Of a DNA stretch of 64,000 nucleotides, positions 37,405 to 47,947 are shown one piece after another. A program made the position numbers and the translations under genes. The stretch is from positions 229,589,005 to 229,653,004 of the forward strand of contig CM077034.1 in assembly GCA_039090855.1 (NCBI GenBank), written 5' to 3'. The notes below the pieces were generated by a model, which made no database searches, was not told the origin of the DNA, and saw only the letters and a list, made by a program, of their open reading frames with translations. Numbering within the stretch: the first letter of the stretch is position 1; every line of letters starts with the position of its first letter. This DNA is from Macrothele yani. Lineage: Eukaryota > Arthropoda > Arachnida > Araneae > Macrothelidae.

Positions 37405-38943
37405 TACACTGCTGGTATATTGCTAAGGACGGATCATAAACGGCTATATAGCGCATAAAAAAGTAAGTATGGTTGGATGCCAAGTGAAATAAAATAATAT
37501 CAGAATGCCAGGACACTACAAGAAAGACAATTTATTGTGCTCTGAAATCCAGAAGGCTTTGGAACGTGTTCAAGGGACAAACAGGCCATTTTGTGCAGAA
37601 TACGTAAACGTGAAAAAAATGCAATTACCATCCGCAGGCGTTCCGGCGTAAGATGTCAATACGGGATATGGCCACCATGGAGGGCGATGCAAGATTCCAC
37701 ACGTCGTGTCATGCTTTGCACAACATTATCAATCAGCTGTTGGGGTAATTTATCCCATTCCTCTGTCAGTGCACTGATGAGGGTGTCCTTGTTTATTGGA
37801 GGGCATTGGCGACCAGCAAGACTCCTCCCCAAAGCATCCCACACATTTTCAATGGGATTCAGATCTGGAGAACGTGCTGGCCATACGAGGCGTTGAATAT
37901 CCTCGCTCTCAAGACACTCCTGGACAGCGACTGTTCGACGACATGTTGCGTTGTCGTCCATGAAAATGAATCTATCACCGACAGCACCACAGAACATGCG
38001 AACATGAGGTAGCAGAACATCATTAATGTATCGTTGGCCAGTCATAGTCCCAGTTGGAAACACATAGAGGGACGTACGGCCATTGATCATGATGCCAGCC
38101 CATACCATGACACTACATGTCGGATATTGGTCCCTTTCCTGTATGTTTGCTGGACAATATGCAGTACCACTATAACGCCAGATCAGTTGTCATCGACAAT
38201 CAGATGATAAACTGTATCTACTCTCATCTGAGAAGACCAGTCGTTATCAGTCCAATTGCGATGTTGATGGCACCATTGCAAACGGGCGGTACGGTGACGT
38301 CTGGACAATGGGATGCACACAACAGGACGGCGGGCGTATAGTCCAGTCCTTCTTCATGCAAACGTCTGGCGACAGTTTTTCGGGAGATCCGCTTGCCAGT
38401 AGCAGCCATAAACTGATTTGCTACCTCACTAGCTGTGCTGCGCCAGTGTCTTTTTGTTGATAGCACTATGTACCGATCTTCTGCAGTTGTCGTACTGCGA
38501 ACACGACCTCCCCGTAACGTTTGCTACACTCTCCATTTGTTTGAAATGATTTCCAAAGCCTTGAAACAACATTGCGGCTGACGTCGAACTCCCTGGCAAC
38601 ATCTGTTATTTTTCGCCCTTCTTCAATCTTGCCAATAATACGGGCACGCGTAAAATCATCTAGGTGATGTCGGGAAGACATACTGAAAATTGCAAGTTCG
38701 TCAATTGATTTTTTCCCTTTCAACTTTGCGTTTGAACAATAACGGTCAATACGCGTCAAACCCTTTATATCGCTTATGAGCGCTATGACGTCACGAACAA
38801 GTTCGGCAATCCAAAATTTGCATATGCACAACACGTCTTACTGTATCCCGCACTTATGCTAATTTCCACATTTTCCTGCCTTCCATTTTATGGTTGCTAT
38901 CGTTGCTATTGTCATCCGTCCTTAGCAATTGTCCAGCAGTGTA
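37405..38943 (-). mobile_element. Tc1-like transposon, copy 1, inserted in arm 2 of PLE C
   Basis: Terminal inverted repeats TAcactgctgg...attgctaaggacggat at 37405 and the complement ending at 38943, with TA at both sides. The surrounding PLE reads catgcaag-TA-tgttta once the element is removed, and arm 1 of the palindrome (about 37231-37250) shows precisely that uninterrupted site. The 1.54-kb length and DD34E transposase are normal for Tc1-like elements. A second copy of the same family lies at 59727-61253. Confidence 0.92.
37656..38681 (-). pseudogene. Tc1-like transposase (DD34E), copy 1, frameshifted
   Basis: Start at 38681 (MSSRHHLDDFTRARIIGKIE). HTH region: KITDVAREFDVSRNVVSRLW; second HTH: ASEVANQFMAATGKRISRKT. 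Catalytic domain: SDESR (first Asp), FIFMDDNATCRRT (second Asp), ARSPDLNPIENVWDALG (Glu); exactly 34 residues separate the last two, so DD34E. Lesions: a frameshift near 38515 and a 10-bp deletion near 38240 just before the first Asp, relative to copy 2. The last 150 codons (37656-38108) are open. It would act in the nucleus on its own TIRs but is dead. Confidence 0.88.
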
Positions 38944-39626
38944 TGTTTATCCTGGACGTTGAATCACTTTTTCCTTCTGTGCCTCAATTTGAAGCACACA
39001 ATACTCTCATTCATAAATTCAAAGAACAATTCCCCATGGACGGCACTTTAAACAAGGATTTGTACCATTGCCTGTATTATATTCGTCAACACAGTTTCTT
39101 CGTTTTTAATAATCAATGCTATCAACAAAACCAACGTGTACCGATGGGGTCACCTCTTTCCCCACTTTTGGCAGAAGTATACCTACGAAATATTGAGCAA
39201 TCAATAGTAATGCAACATGACCAACAACCTACCTTATGGCTCCGTTATGTCAACGATATTTTTGTCATCTGGCCTCATCCTAAAAAAGATCTATTGCAAC
39301 TCACAAATTTAATCACTGAAAAGAAACCATCCATTACATTCACTATTAATGAAGAAATTGATGGCAAGATAAATTTCTTGGATGTCAGCATCTCAAAATG
39401 TAATAATCTTCTTTCCACTTCTGTCTACCGAAAACTGGTTTCTACCAATAGCATTATTCCTTTCAATTCTCATACCTTCCACCAATATAAACTGTCAGCC
39501 CTCGAGTCTCTCATTCATCGAGCGCATTTGGTTTGTAACACTGAAGTTAATCTTACAAATGAATTAGCAAACATCGGCTTGATCGCTACTCAACATGGCT
39601 TCCCCCTCTCCTGGTTTCTAAATTAA
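38939..39626 (+). pseudogene. PLE C arm 2, reverse-transcriptase palm with YVND
   Basis: Resumes directly after the Tc1-like insertion: LDVESLFPSVP (motif A), NNQCYQQNQRVPMGSPLSPL (motif B), WLRYVNDIFVIW (motif C, 39246-39257), then FTINEEIDGKINFLDVSI and the post-palm block YKLSALESLIHRAHLVCN. The frame stays open to 39626, where a frameshift near GFPLSWFLN ends it. Motif C has Asn for the catalytic Asp as in arm 1, so the defect predates or accompanied formation of the palindrome. The apparent first codons (38856-38938) are Tc1 end sequence, not PLE. Confidence 0.85.
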
Positions 39627-40211
39627 TTCAAAATGCAAATGAAAAACCAGTTGTTGCTCTTCAACCTGTTTCACCAAAAAAGGAACTAACGTTTGCAGGC
39701 TCAATCCCTTTCCACGAACCTTCTGCCTACAAACTCATCAGTATCTTCAAAAGAGAAGGATATAGACTTGCCATTCGTTCTTCCCCTTCAATTTCTGTTA
39801 TCCTCGGTAATGACACAACCCAAGACCTCCGCTTCCTTCGCCTGGAGTGCATAAAATTCCGATCAAGATTAACGTTGGATTAACCGCGTACATAGGAAAT
39901 TCATTCTGGAAAATTCTCTCAAGACTTCGGAACACAAATCTGATGTGAAATTTGGAAAACCTTCATCTTCCTTATCTCTTCTTACCATGGCTGACACTTC
40001 TGCTATTCCACTTTGGTCCGATACTAAAAAGTTGGCTCCCTTCCAAAATCGATATGCTCTCGAAGGTTTAGAGAAAGTTTGGAAATTTCATTTTCCAAAA
40101 ACTGCAACTCTGAGCTCCCCATTTTCGTTCCTTACATCTGGAAATCCCTCATTGCATCACGTGACCCGGAGTTACCATTGCAAAACTTACCTTTCCAATC
40201 TGGCAACGTAA
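39627..40211 (+). pseudogene. PLE C arm 2, connector and degenerate GIY-YIG end
   Basis: Continues arm 2 with LIQNANEKPVVALQPVSPKK, ELTFAGSIPFHEPSAYKLIS, YRLAIRSSPSISVILGNDTT, then, in another frame, GVHKIPIKINVGLTAYIG (GIY-YIG remnant) and EHKSDVKFGKPSS, closing with TMADTSAIPLWSDTKKLAPF and YALEGLEKVWKFHF. The region is homologous to the GIY-YIG end of PLE A. The stop and frame changes around ggattaaccgcg are identical in arm 1. Confidence 0.8.
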
Positions 40212-40227
40212 ATCAATCGTAGTCGCA

Positions 40228-40255
40228 CTGATGAAGGCCATAGTAATGGCTGAAA
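40228..40255 (+). ncRNA. Hammerhead-ribozyme-like core, PLE C arm 2
   Basis: CTGATGA (40228-40234), stem AG(g)CCA/TGGCT, then GAAA, identical to the arm 1 copy. It lies 17 bp after the stop codon of the GIY-YIG end. See arm 1 for limits. Confidence 0.55.
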
Positions 40256-40296
40256 TATATTTGCATTAAACTTTTATGCGTAACTTAGCGTGTTCT

Positions 40297-40747
40297 TCAC
40301 TACCTTCTTCTTTAAGATTGCTTTCAAAGAGTATAAATTGAAGTGTCGAACAATGTACATTACATTTATTTTTCATTTGCTTATGTAAGTATTAAATATT
40401 CATTATCTCTTGATTCTTCTGATTTTTTAAAAGGACCCCGAAAATCTCATAAAGTACCCACTTTTTAAAAATCTCTGGGTCTCTAGGACCCAGCTTAATA
40501 ACAATGCAATGGCAGCTCTATGTATCTATAAATTTATTTATGTGTAGAAAATAGTATAACTATACTAGTAATCAGCGACGTATCTTGGAACCTGGGCTAT
40601 CTCCCCACCATCTACTGTTTTTTTTTAAATTGCAAAGTTTAATTTTTATTTGTTAAGTAATCTAGAAGCAACTTTTTTTTTTCTAAATTTTAGGTACATG
40701 CTATTGCTAGCATGATACCAAATAATTATGAGGATTAGGATTTGAAC
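40297..40747. other. Unassigned AT-rich sequence
   Basis: No family recognised on either strand between PLE C and the 37-bp array; two T-runs near 40618 and 40672. Confidence 0.5.
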
Positions 40748-41000
40748 TCTTATTTGTACATGAACTCCATTCTTCTTCTGAATACTTTATTTGTACATGA
40801 ACTCCATTCTTCTTCTGAATACTTTATTTGTACATGAACTCCATTCTTCTTCTGAATACTTTATTTGTACATGAACTCCATTCTTCTTCTGAATACTTTA
40901 TTTGTACATGAACTCCATTCTTCTTCTGAATACTTTATTTGTACATGAACTCCATTCTTCTTCTGAATACTTTATTTGTACACGAACTCCATTCTTCTCC
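40748..41000. repeat. 37-bp tandem array, about 7 copies
   Basis: The unit tttatttgtacatgaactcc followed by attcttcttctgaatac repeats with a 37-bp period (for example tttgtacatg at 40753 and 40790). The last copy has cacgaactcc. It abuts the end of the hAT transposase remnant. Confidence 0.92.
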
Positions 41001-41027
41001 TTTTGTGTGAACTTTAGTGCTATGTTT

Positions 41028-41460
41028 TCATAAAATGTTTCTTTTGAGTACTTTTTCATATTTAAAAATTACTTTTTTCTCTATTGACAAAACAGCCAAG
41101 TTTTTCAAATGTGCCTGTCCTTGTGTGGCTCTAAGATATATCTTGATTCTTTTTAATGCTGAAAAACTTCTTTCGGCGGTTGCAGTTGTTGATGAAAAGT
41201 TTTATATGAGGTCTGCTAATTTCTACACCTCATTAAACACTATGTCCAATTTATTCAACTTTATGTAACACATAATGTCTCTTACTGATTTGTTTTTGTA
41301 TTCATCAAAGGAATAAAACACCTTCAGTTCATTTTTTAGTCGAGCTGTATCAAAATTTGAAGCATAGAGTTCTTTAAGATCTGATAGTAGAAGTTCAGGG
41401 AAGCTTTCACAAAATTTATCAAAACATTTCGAATCCAGCAAAACCATGAATTTAAGATAT
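41028..41460 (-). pseudogene. hAT transposase C-terminus (ZMYM1-like), two in-frame stops
   Basis: Minus-strand reading: MVLLDSKCFDKFCESFPELL, LKELYASNFDTARLKNELKV, FYSFDEYKNKSVRDIMCYIK, LNKLDIVFNEV-stop-KLADLI-stop-NFSS, then TTATAERSFSALKRIKIYLR and ATQGQAHLKNLAVLSIEKK, ending at the stop at 41028. The AERSFSALKRIKTYLR-type block and the following NLA-LSIE are the hAT C-terminal dimerisation domain; the preceding F-E-L and LK-ELKVFY pattern matches hAT transposases of the ZMYM1/TTF type. The two stops (about 41223 and 41202) are in one frame, so decay is mild. The catalytic domain is absent. Whether this family mobilised the hAT element at 23404-30031 cannot be told. Confidence 0.8.
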
Positions 41461-41484
41461 AATATCTCCGATTTTAATTCGTTG

Positions 41485-42033
41485 AAACTTCACAAAAACT
41501 GAAACAACTCTCGTGAAACACTTATACGCGGGAGTATGCGAGTGACTGAGATAGTCTGACTTCTTTTCTCTGAGTGAACCGTTTCCCAAAGCAATGGCGC
41601 ATTCCCCTCTAGCAACTGATTCATGTTGTCATGGAAACGCTAGCAGGCGACTGTATGGAAGGTTTTTGCATCACAAAATCTGAAACAACTCTCGTGAAAC
41701 ACTTATACGCGGGAGTATGCGAGTGACTGAGATAGTCTGACTTCTTTTCTCTGAGTGAACCGTTTCCCAAAGCAATGGCCCATTCCCCTCTAGCAACTAA
41801 TTCATGTTGTCATGGAAACGCTAGCAGGCGACTGTATGGAAGGTTTTTGCATCACAAAATCTGAAACAACTCTCGTGAAACACTTATACGCGGGAGTATG
41901 CGAATGACTGAGATAGTCTGACTTCTTTTCTCTGAGTGAACCGTTTCCCAAAGCAATGGCCCATTCCCCTCTAGCAACTGATTCATGTTGTCATGGAAAC
42001 GCTAGCAGGCGACTGTATGGAAGGTTTTTGCAT
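41485..42033. repeat. 181-bp tandem repeat, three copies
   Basis: ctgaaacaactctcgtgaaa occurs at 41499, 41680 and 41861, and each copy ends in gtatggaaggtttttgcatc. The third copy leaves the repeat after gcatc. Near-identical copies suggest recent expansion. No coding content recognised. Confidence 0.93.
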
Positions 42034-42262
42034 CGGAACTGCGAAGACTCTGAAAGAACTGCTTCCGTTATGCCGTTGGTTTTTGCTCGCCAGACTGAGT
42101 CAAAGAAGCGAATCTGCACGCATTTTTTTTTTTTTTTTTTTTGCACTGAAAGCATTGACCTATTTTAATACCGTTGATAATTGACTTTTATTTGCGAATG
42201 TTTAATTCAGTTTTATTTGTGCATTCTACGGGCTTCGCAGCTAGCCTCGAATATACGCCACT

Positions 42263-42469
42263 GCTAGCAATCCGAATTTATTGGTGTAGGATAAAAGTCT
42301 GTTTTCCAAGATTTTGCACGTAACCAGATGACTTTTCTTTTTCAAGGAAGATAGACAGAAACTGTCAAGGACAAAACTGTCTATCCTCTATGAAAAAACC
42401 ATCTGGTTGATGTGCGAGAGCTTGGAAAACTGATTTTTATCTTACGCCAATAAATTCGGATGGCTAGCA
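42263..42469. mobile_element. Hairpin MITE (~193 bp) with 7-bp target duplication
   Basis: Direct repeats gctagca at 42263-42269 and 42463-42469 flank a near-palindrome (42270-42462). The left arm atccgaatttattggtgtag is matched inversely by cttacgccaataaattcgga, and pairing continues through ataaaagtctgttttccaag and the ccagatg/catctgg blocks to a small centre near 42365. Long inverted arms, no coding capacity and a short duplication fit a foldback MITE; the superfamily is not clear. Confidence 0.7.
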
Positions 42470-42613
42470 CAGTTATACTATATAAAGTTGTGAAGTTTTC
42501 GTGCTAAGTAAGTGAAGTCACAAAATAAGCCGTCTGATGCACGATTTTTCAGATAAAACCACTCTTTAATATTTAAAAATGATGTTAAAAACACATTAAA
42601 AAGGGACCAGATC

Positions 42614-42643
42614 TTTCGGTGACTGCATTGGTTCCTTCATCAG
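42614..42643 (-). ncRNA. Hammerhead-like motif, element D left arm
   Basis: The minus strand reads CTGATGA, aggaaccaatgcagtcacc, GAAA. The core blocks are perfect but stem II pairs poorly in this arm (only the outer G-G with C-C). It mirrors 47607-47636. Confidence 0.4.
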
Positions 42644-42875
42644 GTCATACACACTGAGCAATAGAAATGAAAAGTTGAGTAACATCAATACAGAATGAAG
42701 ATGTCATAATAAAAGCATACTACACATGGCAAAGAATCAGATTTACATAAAGTCGATACACCAATTAAAGTTCTGAACAACTGGAAGTTATGGTTCTGGT
42801 TTTAAAAGAAATTTCCAAGGGAGAGGTATCTGAACAGGTGGGTCATCATTGCAACATTTAGGTCCATACTTGTAA

Positions 42876-43062
42876 ATCCATAAGATTTCAGATAATAGAG
42901 TAGTAAGCGTGTTGTTGGAGCTGCAAAAGGATAGTAGTGAGGTTGCATAGCGGCTCATTACCTTTGTAAATCCATAAGCTTTCAGATAATAGAGTAGCAG
43001 TGTGTTGTTGGGCGAAAGGATAGTAGTAAGGTTTCCATAGTGGCTGGTGTTTACCTTCCAAG
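42876..43062. repeat. 95-bp repeat, about two inverted copies in the left arm of D
   Basis: gtaaatccataagatttcag and gtaaatccataagctttcag mark two copies on the minus strand of the repeat that forms the large array at 43440-47385. They are more divergent (cagataatagagtag) than the right-arm copies. Confidence 0.85.
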
Positions 43063-43439
43063 CATAATCTGGATAATGCCATAGCAGGGGAATTTGTTTC
43101 CCTAAATTGTATTTATGCTCATATATTTTGCAGTTTAAATAATGAAATGTAGAACTTATATATACAGAATCTCTTTCATTGGAGTCCTATGGCCCTTAAT
43201 GAAATGAAAAATTAAACTCACGTGACCATAGTCCAATGTGTTTATACAGTACTAATTAATTTGGACTATCATCACAGAGTTTACGCCATTTCATGTAGGC
43301 TCCAATGAAAGAGATTCTGTATACTCTATAAGTTCTACATTTCATTATTTAAACTGCACAAATGCAAGGCACAAACTACAATTTAAGGACAAATTCATAC
43401 ATGGCATTATCCAGATTATGCTTGGAAGGTAAACCAGCC

Positions 43440-46400
43440 TGTGAAACCTTACTACTGTCTTAGACTCCAACAACTAACGCTGCTACTCTGTTATCTGAAA
43501 GCTTATGGATTTACAAGGCAGTCACGAGCATCATGCAAACCTCACTACTATCCGCTTTCTGCTCCAACAACACTTGCTTTTTGCTACTTCTGTTCTCTGA
43601 AATCTTGTATGGATTTACAAGGTAGTCACGAGCCACTATGGAGCCTTACTACTATCCTTTTGGCTCCAACAACACACTAAAGCTACTCTATTCTCTGAAA
43701 GCTTATGGATTTACAAGGTAGTCACGGGCCACTATGGAGCCTTACTACTATCCTTTTTCGGCTCCAACAACACGCTTAGCTACTCTATTCTCTATGAAAA
43801 GCTTATGGATTTACAAGGTAGTCACGTCACTATGGAGCCTTACTACTATCCTTTTGGCTCCAACAACACACTAAAGCTACTCTATTCCTCTGGAAAGCTT
43901 ATGGATTTACAAGGTAGTCACGGGCCACTATGGAGCCTTACTACTATCCTTTCGAGCTCCATGCTCACACGCTTAGCTTCTCTATTCTCTGAGAAACATG
44001 GATTTACAAGGTAGTCACGAGCCACTATGGAGCCTTACTACCCTATCACTTTCGGCTCCAACAGCACTCTTAGCTACTCTATTCTCCTGAAAGCTTATGG
44101 ATTTACAAGGTAGTCATGGGCCACTATGAGAACCTTACTACTATCCTTTTCGAAGCTCCAACAATACGCTTTGCTACTCTATTCTCTGAAAGCTTATGGA
44201 TTTACAAGGTAGTCACGGGCCACTATGGAGCCTTACTACTATCCCCTTTTGGCTCCAACAACACACTAAGCTACTCTATTCTCTGAAAGCTTATGTGGAT
44301 TTACAAGGTAGTCATGGGCCACTATGGAACCTTACTACTATCCTTTCTGCTCCAACAACACGCTTTGCTACTCTGGTTCTCTGAAATCTTATGGGATTTA
44401 CAAGGTAGTCACGAGCCACTATGGAGCCTTACTACTATCCCTTTTGGCTCCAACAACACACTAAGCTACTCTATTCTCTGAAAGCTTATGGATTTACAAG
44501 GTAGTCACCGGGCCACTATGGAGCCTTACTACTATCCTTTCGGCTCCAACAACACGCTTAGCTACTCTATTGTCTGAAAGCTTATGGATTTACAAGGTAG
44601 TCACGGGCCACTATGGAGCCTTACTACTATCCTTTTGGCTCCAATAACACACTAAAGCTACTCCTATTCTCCTGAAAGCTTATGGATTTACAAGGTAGTC
44701 ACGGGCCACTATGGAACCTTACTACTATCCTTTCGGCTCCAACAACACGCTTAGCTACTCTATTCTCTCGAAAGCTTATGGATTTACAAGGTAGTCACGA
44801 GCCACTATGGAGCCTTACTACTATCCTTTCGGCTCCAACAGCACTCTTAGCTACTCTATTCTCTGAAAGCTTATGGATTTACAAGGTAGTCATGGGCCAC
44901 TATGGAACCTTACTACTATCCTTTCGGCTCCAACAATACGCTTTGCTACTCTATTCTCTGAAAGCTTATGGATTTACAAGGTAGTCACGGGCCACTATGG
45001 AGCCTTACTACTATCCTCTTCGAAGCTCCAACATACACGCTTAGCTACTCTATTATCTGAAAGCTTATGGATTTACAAAGGCAGTCACGGGCAGCAGCTA
45101 TGCAGCCTCACTTCTATCCTTTCTGCTCCAACAACACGCTTTGCTACTCTGTTCTCTGAAATCTTATGGATTTACACAAGGTAGTCACGGGCCACTATGG
45201 AGCGTTACTACTATCTTTTCGGCTCCAACAACACGCTTTGCTGCTCTATTCTGCTCTGAAAGCTTATGGATTTACAAGGTAGTCACAGGCCACTATGGAA
45301 CACTACTATCCTTTCGGGCTGCAACAACACGCTTAGCTACTCTATTCTCTGAAAGCTTATGGATTTACAAGGTAGTCACGAGCCACTATGGAGCCTTACT
45401 ACTATCCTTTCGGCTCCAACAACACGCTTAGCTACTCTATTCTCTGAACGCTTATGGATTTACAGGGTAGTCACGGGCCACTATGGAACCTTACTACTAT
45501 CCTTTCGGCTCCAACAATATGCTTTGCTACTCTATTCTCTGAAAGCTTATGGATTTACAAGGTAGTCACGGGCCACTATGGAGCCTTACTACTATCCTTT
45601 CGGCTCCAACAACACGCTTTGCTACTCTATTCTCTGAAAGCTTATGGATTTACAAGGTAGTCAACGGGCCCTACTTATGGAGCCTTACTACTATCCCTTT
45701 CGGCTGCAACAACACGCTTAGCTACTCTATTCTCTGAAAGCTTATGGATTTACAAGGTTGTCACGAGCCACACTATGGAGCCTTACTTGTACTCTCCTTT
45801 TGGCTCCAACAACACGCTTTGCTACTCTATTCTCTGAAATCTTATGGATTTACAAGGTAGTCACGGGCCACTATGGAGCCTTACTACTATCCTTTCGGCT
45901 CCAACAACACACGCTTTGCTACTCTATTCTCTGAAAGCTTATGGATTTACAAGGTAGTCACGAGCCACTATGGAGCCTTACTACTATCCTTTCGGCTCCA
46001 ACAACACGCTTAGCTACTCTATTCTCTGAAAGCTTATGGATTTACAAGGTAGTCACGGGCCACTATGGAACCTTACTACTATCCTTTCGGCTCCAACAAT
46101 ACGCTTTGCTACTCTATTCTCTGAAAGCTTATGGATTTACAAGGTAGTCACGGGCCACTATGGAACCTTACTACTATCCTTTCGGCTCCAACAATACGCT
46201 TTGCTACTCTATTCTCTGAAAGCTTATGGATTTACAAGGTAGTCACGAGCCACTATGGAACCTTACTACTATCCTTTTGTCTCCAACAATACCCTTTGCT
46301 ACTCTATTCTCTGAAAGCTTATGGATTTACAAGGTAGTCACGGGCCACTATGGAACCTTACTACTATCCTTTCGGCTCCAACAATACGCTTTGCTACTCT

Positions 46401-47385
46401 ATTCTCTGAAAGCTTATGGATTTACAAGGTAGTCACGGGCCACTATGGAACCTTACTACTATCCTTTCGGCTCCAACAATATACGCTTTGCTACTCTATT
46501 CTCTGAAAGCTTATGGATTTACAAGGTAGTCACGGGCCACTATGGAACCTTACTACTATCCTTTCGGCTCCAACAACACGCTTTGCTACTCTATTCTCTG
46601 AAAGCTTATGGATTTACAAGGTAGTCACGGGCCACTATGGAACCTTACTACTATCCTTTCGGCTCCAACAATACGCTTTGCTACTCTATTCTCTGAAAGC
46701 TTATGGATTTACAAGGTAGTCACGGGCCACTATGGAGCCTTACTACTATCCTTTCGGCTCCAACAACACGCTTTGCTACTCTATTCTCTGAAAGCTTATG
46801 GATTTACAAGGTAGTCACGGGCCACTATGGAACCTTACTACTATCCTTTCGGCTCCAACAATACGCTTTGCTACTCTATTCTCTGAAAGCTTATGGATTT
46901 ACAAGGTAGTCACGGGCCACTATGGAGCCTTACTACTATCCTTTCGGCTCCAACAACACGCTTTGCTACTCTATTCTCTGAAAGCTTATGGATTTACAAG
47001 GTAGTCACGGGCCACTATGGAGCCTTACTACTATCCTTTCGGCTCCAACAACACGCTTTGCTACTCTATTCTCTGAAAGCTTATGGATTTACAAGGTAGT
47101 CACGAGGCACTATGGAACCTTACTACTATCCTTTCGGCTCCAACAACACGCTTTGCTACTCTATTCTCTGAAAGCTTATGGATTTACAAGGTAGTCACGG
47201 GCCACTATGGAGCCTTACTACTATCCTTTCGGCTCCAACAACACGCTTTGCTACTCTATTCTCTGAAAGCTTATGGATTTACAAGGTAGTCACGAGCCAC
47301 TATGGAACCTTACTACTATCCTTTCGGCTTCAACAACACGCTTAGCTACGCTATTCTCTGAAAGCTTATGGATTTACAAGTATGG
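43440..47385. repeat. 95-bp tandem array, about 41 copies, in the right arm of D
   Basis: The unit runs cttatggatttacaaggtag, tcacgggccactatggagcc, ttactactatcctttcggct, ccaacaacacgctttgctac, tctattctctgaaag, 95 bp. Copies from about 45900 on are almost identical; the first ~2.5 kb show many 1-4 bp insertions and substitutions, so homogenisation is stronger at the right end. The 60-70 codon open frames repeating every 95 bp are by-products. The array ends in cttatggatttacaagtatg and then the D arm resumes. Confidence 0.95.
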
Positions 47386-47606
47386 ACCTAAATGTTGCAA
47401 TGATGACCCACCTGTTCAGATACCTCTTCCTTGGAAATTTCTTTTTAAAATCAGAACCATAACTTCAAGTTGTTCAGAAATTTAATTTGTGTATCGACTT
47501 TATGTAAATCTGATTCTTTGACATGTGTAGTATGCTTTTATTATGACATCTTCATTCTGTATTGAAGTCACCCAACTTTTCATTTCTATTGCTCAGTGTG
47601 TATGTC

Positions 47607-47636
47607 CTGAGGAAGGGACTGACGCTGTCACCGAAA
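47607..47636 (+). ncRNA. Hammerhead-like motif, element D right arm
   Basis: CTGAGGA, then a stem GGGAC/GUC(A)CC around loop tgacgct with one bulged A, then GAAA. CUGAGGA fits CUGANGA. ATGTC directly before the core and GACAT (47672-47676) downstream could form stem I; stem III was not verified. Confidence 0.45.
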
Positions 47637-47947
47637 GATCTGATCCCTTTTTAATGTTTTTAATGTGTTTTTGACATCATTTTTAAATATTGCAGAGTGG
47701 TTTTATCTGAAAAATCGTGCATCAGATGGCTTATTCAGTGACTTCACAGTTATACTATTTTATACTATTTTATACATAGTTGGTGTATAATTCCTTGTTA
47801 TTTATTTTTTATGTGCTTGACTGTTAATTGTTCTTCATCAAATTTTTCAGAGCCTTCCTATTGATGGGCCATGCCTGAAATGTTTTGATTCTGTAAGCAG
47901 TTATGCTTTTCTTCCTCTCTTTTTTATTTATTTGTGTATGTTTTACA

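Larger units (their letters stand above)
35875..40296. mobile_element. Palindromic Penelope-like element C, 3-prime ends outward, one arm split by a Tc1-like element
   Basis: Outer ends are inverted copies (agaacacgctaag at 35875, its complement ending at 40296). Arm 1 (minus, 35875-37352) and arm 2 (plus, 37342-40296, interrupted at 37405-38943) are nearly identical over about 1.4 kb. The junction is atgagatattg (37295-37305), a 36-nt loop, then the exact complement caatatctcat (37342-37352), after which arm 2 begins as a copy of arm 1. Both arms encode RT and degenerate GIY-YIG. Both share the same inactivating changes, which points to one template. Confidence 0.85.
42482..47744. mobile_element. 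Palindromic PLE-like element D with 14-bp target duplication
   Basis: cacagttatactat occurs at 42468-42481 and 47745-47758, immediately outside the element. The arms are inverted copies: 42512-42875 pairs with 47386-47744 (cacgatttttcagataaaac, aagtcgatacaccaatt, tatctgaacaggtgggtca), and 43063-43227 with 43270-43440. The centre is atagtccaa (43228-43236), a 24-nt loop, ttggactat (43261-43269). No RT or nuclease is recognisable. It is grouped with PLEs because of the palindrome layout and the hammerhead-like motif near both outer ends; that grouping is inference. The right arm is enlarged by about 41 copies of a 95-bp repeat. Confidence 0.7.

Noticed and set aside
25912..40296. LTR retrotransposons, because of terminal repeats around RT sequence
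   Set aside because: The repeats are inverted, the RT is PLE-type and followed by GIY-YIG; no gag, protease or integrase is present.
43440..47500. Many 60-70 codon frames beginning MDLQGSHGPLW
   Set aside because: Same frame repeated every 95 bp by the array; no independent evidence of coding.
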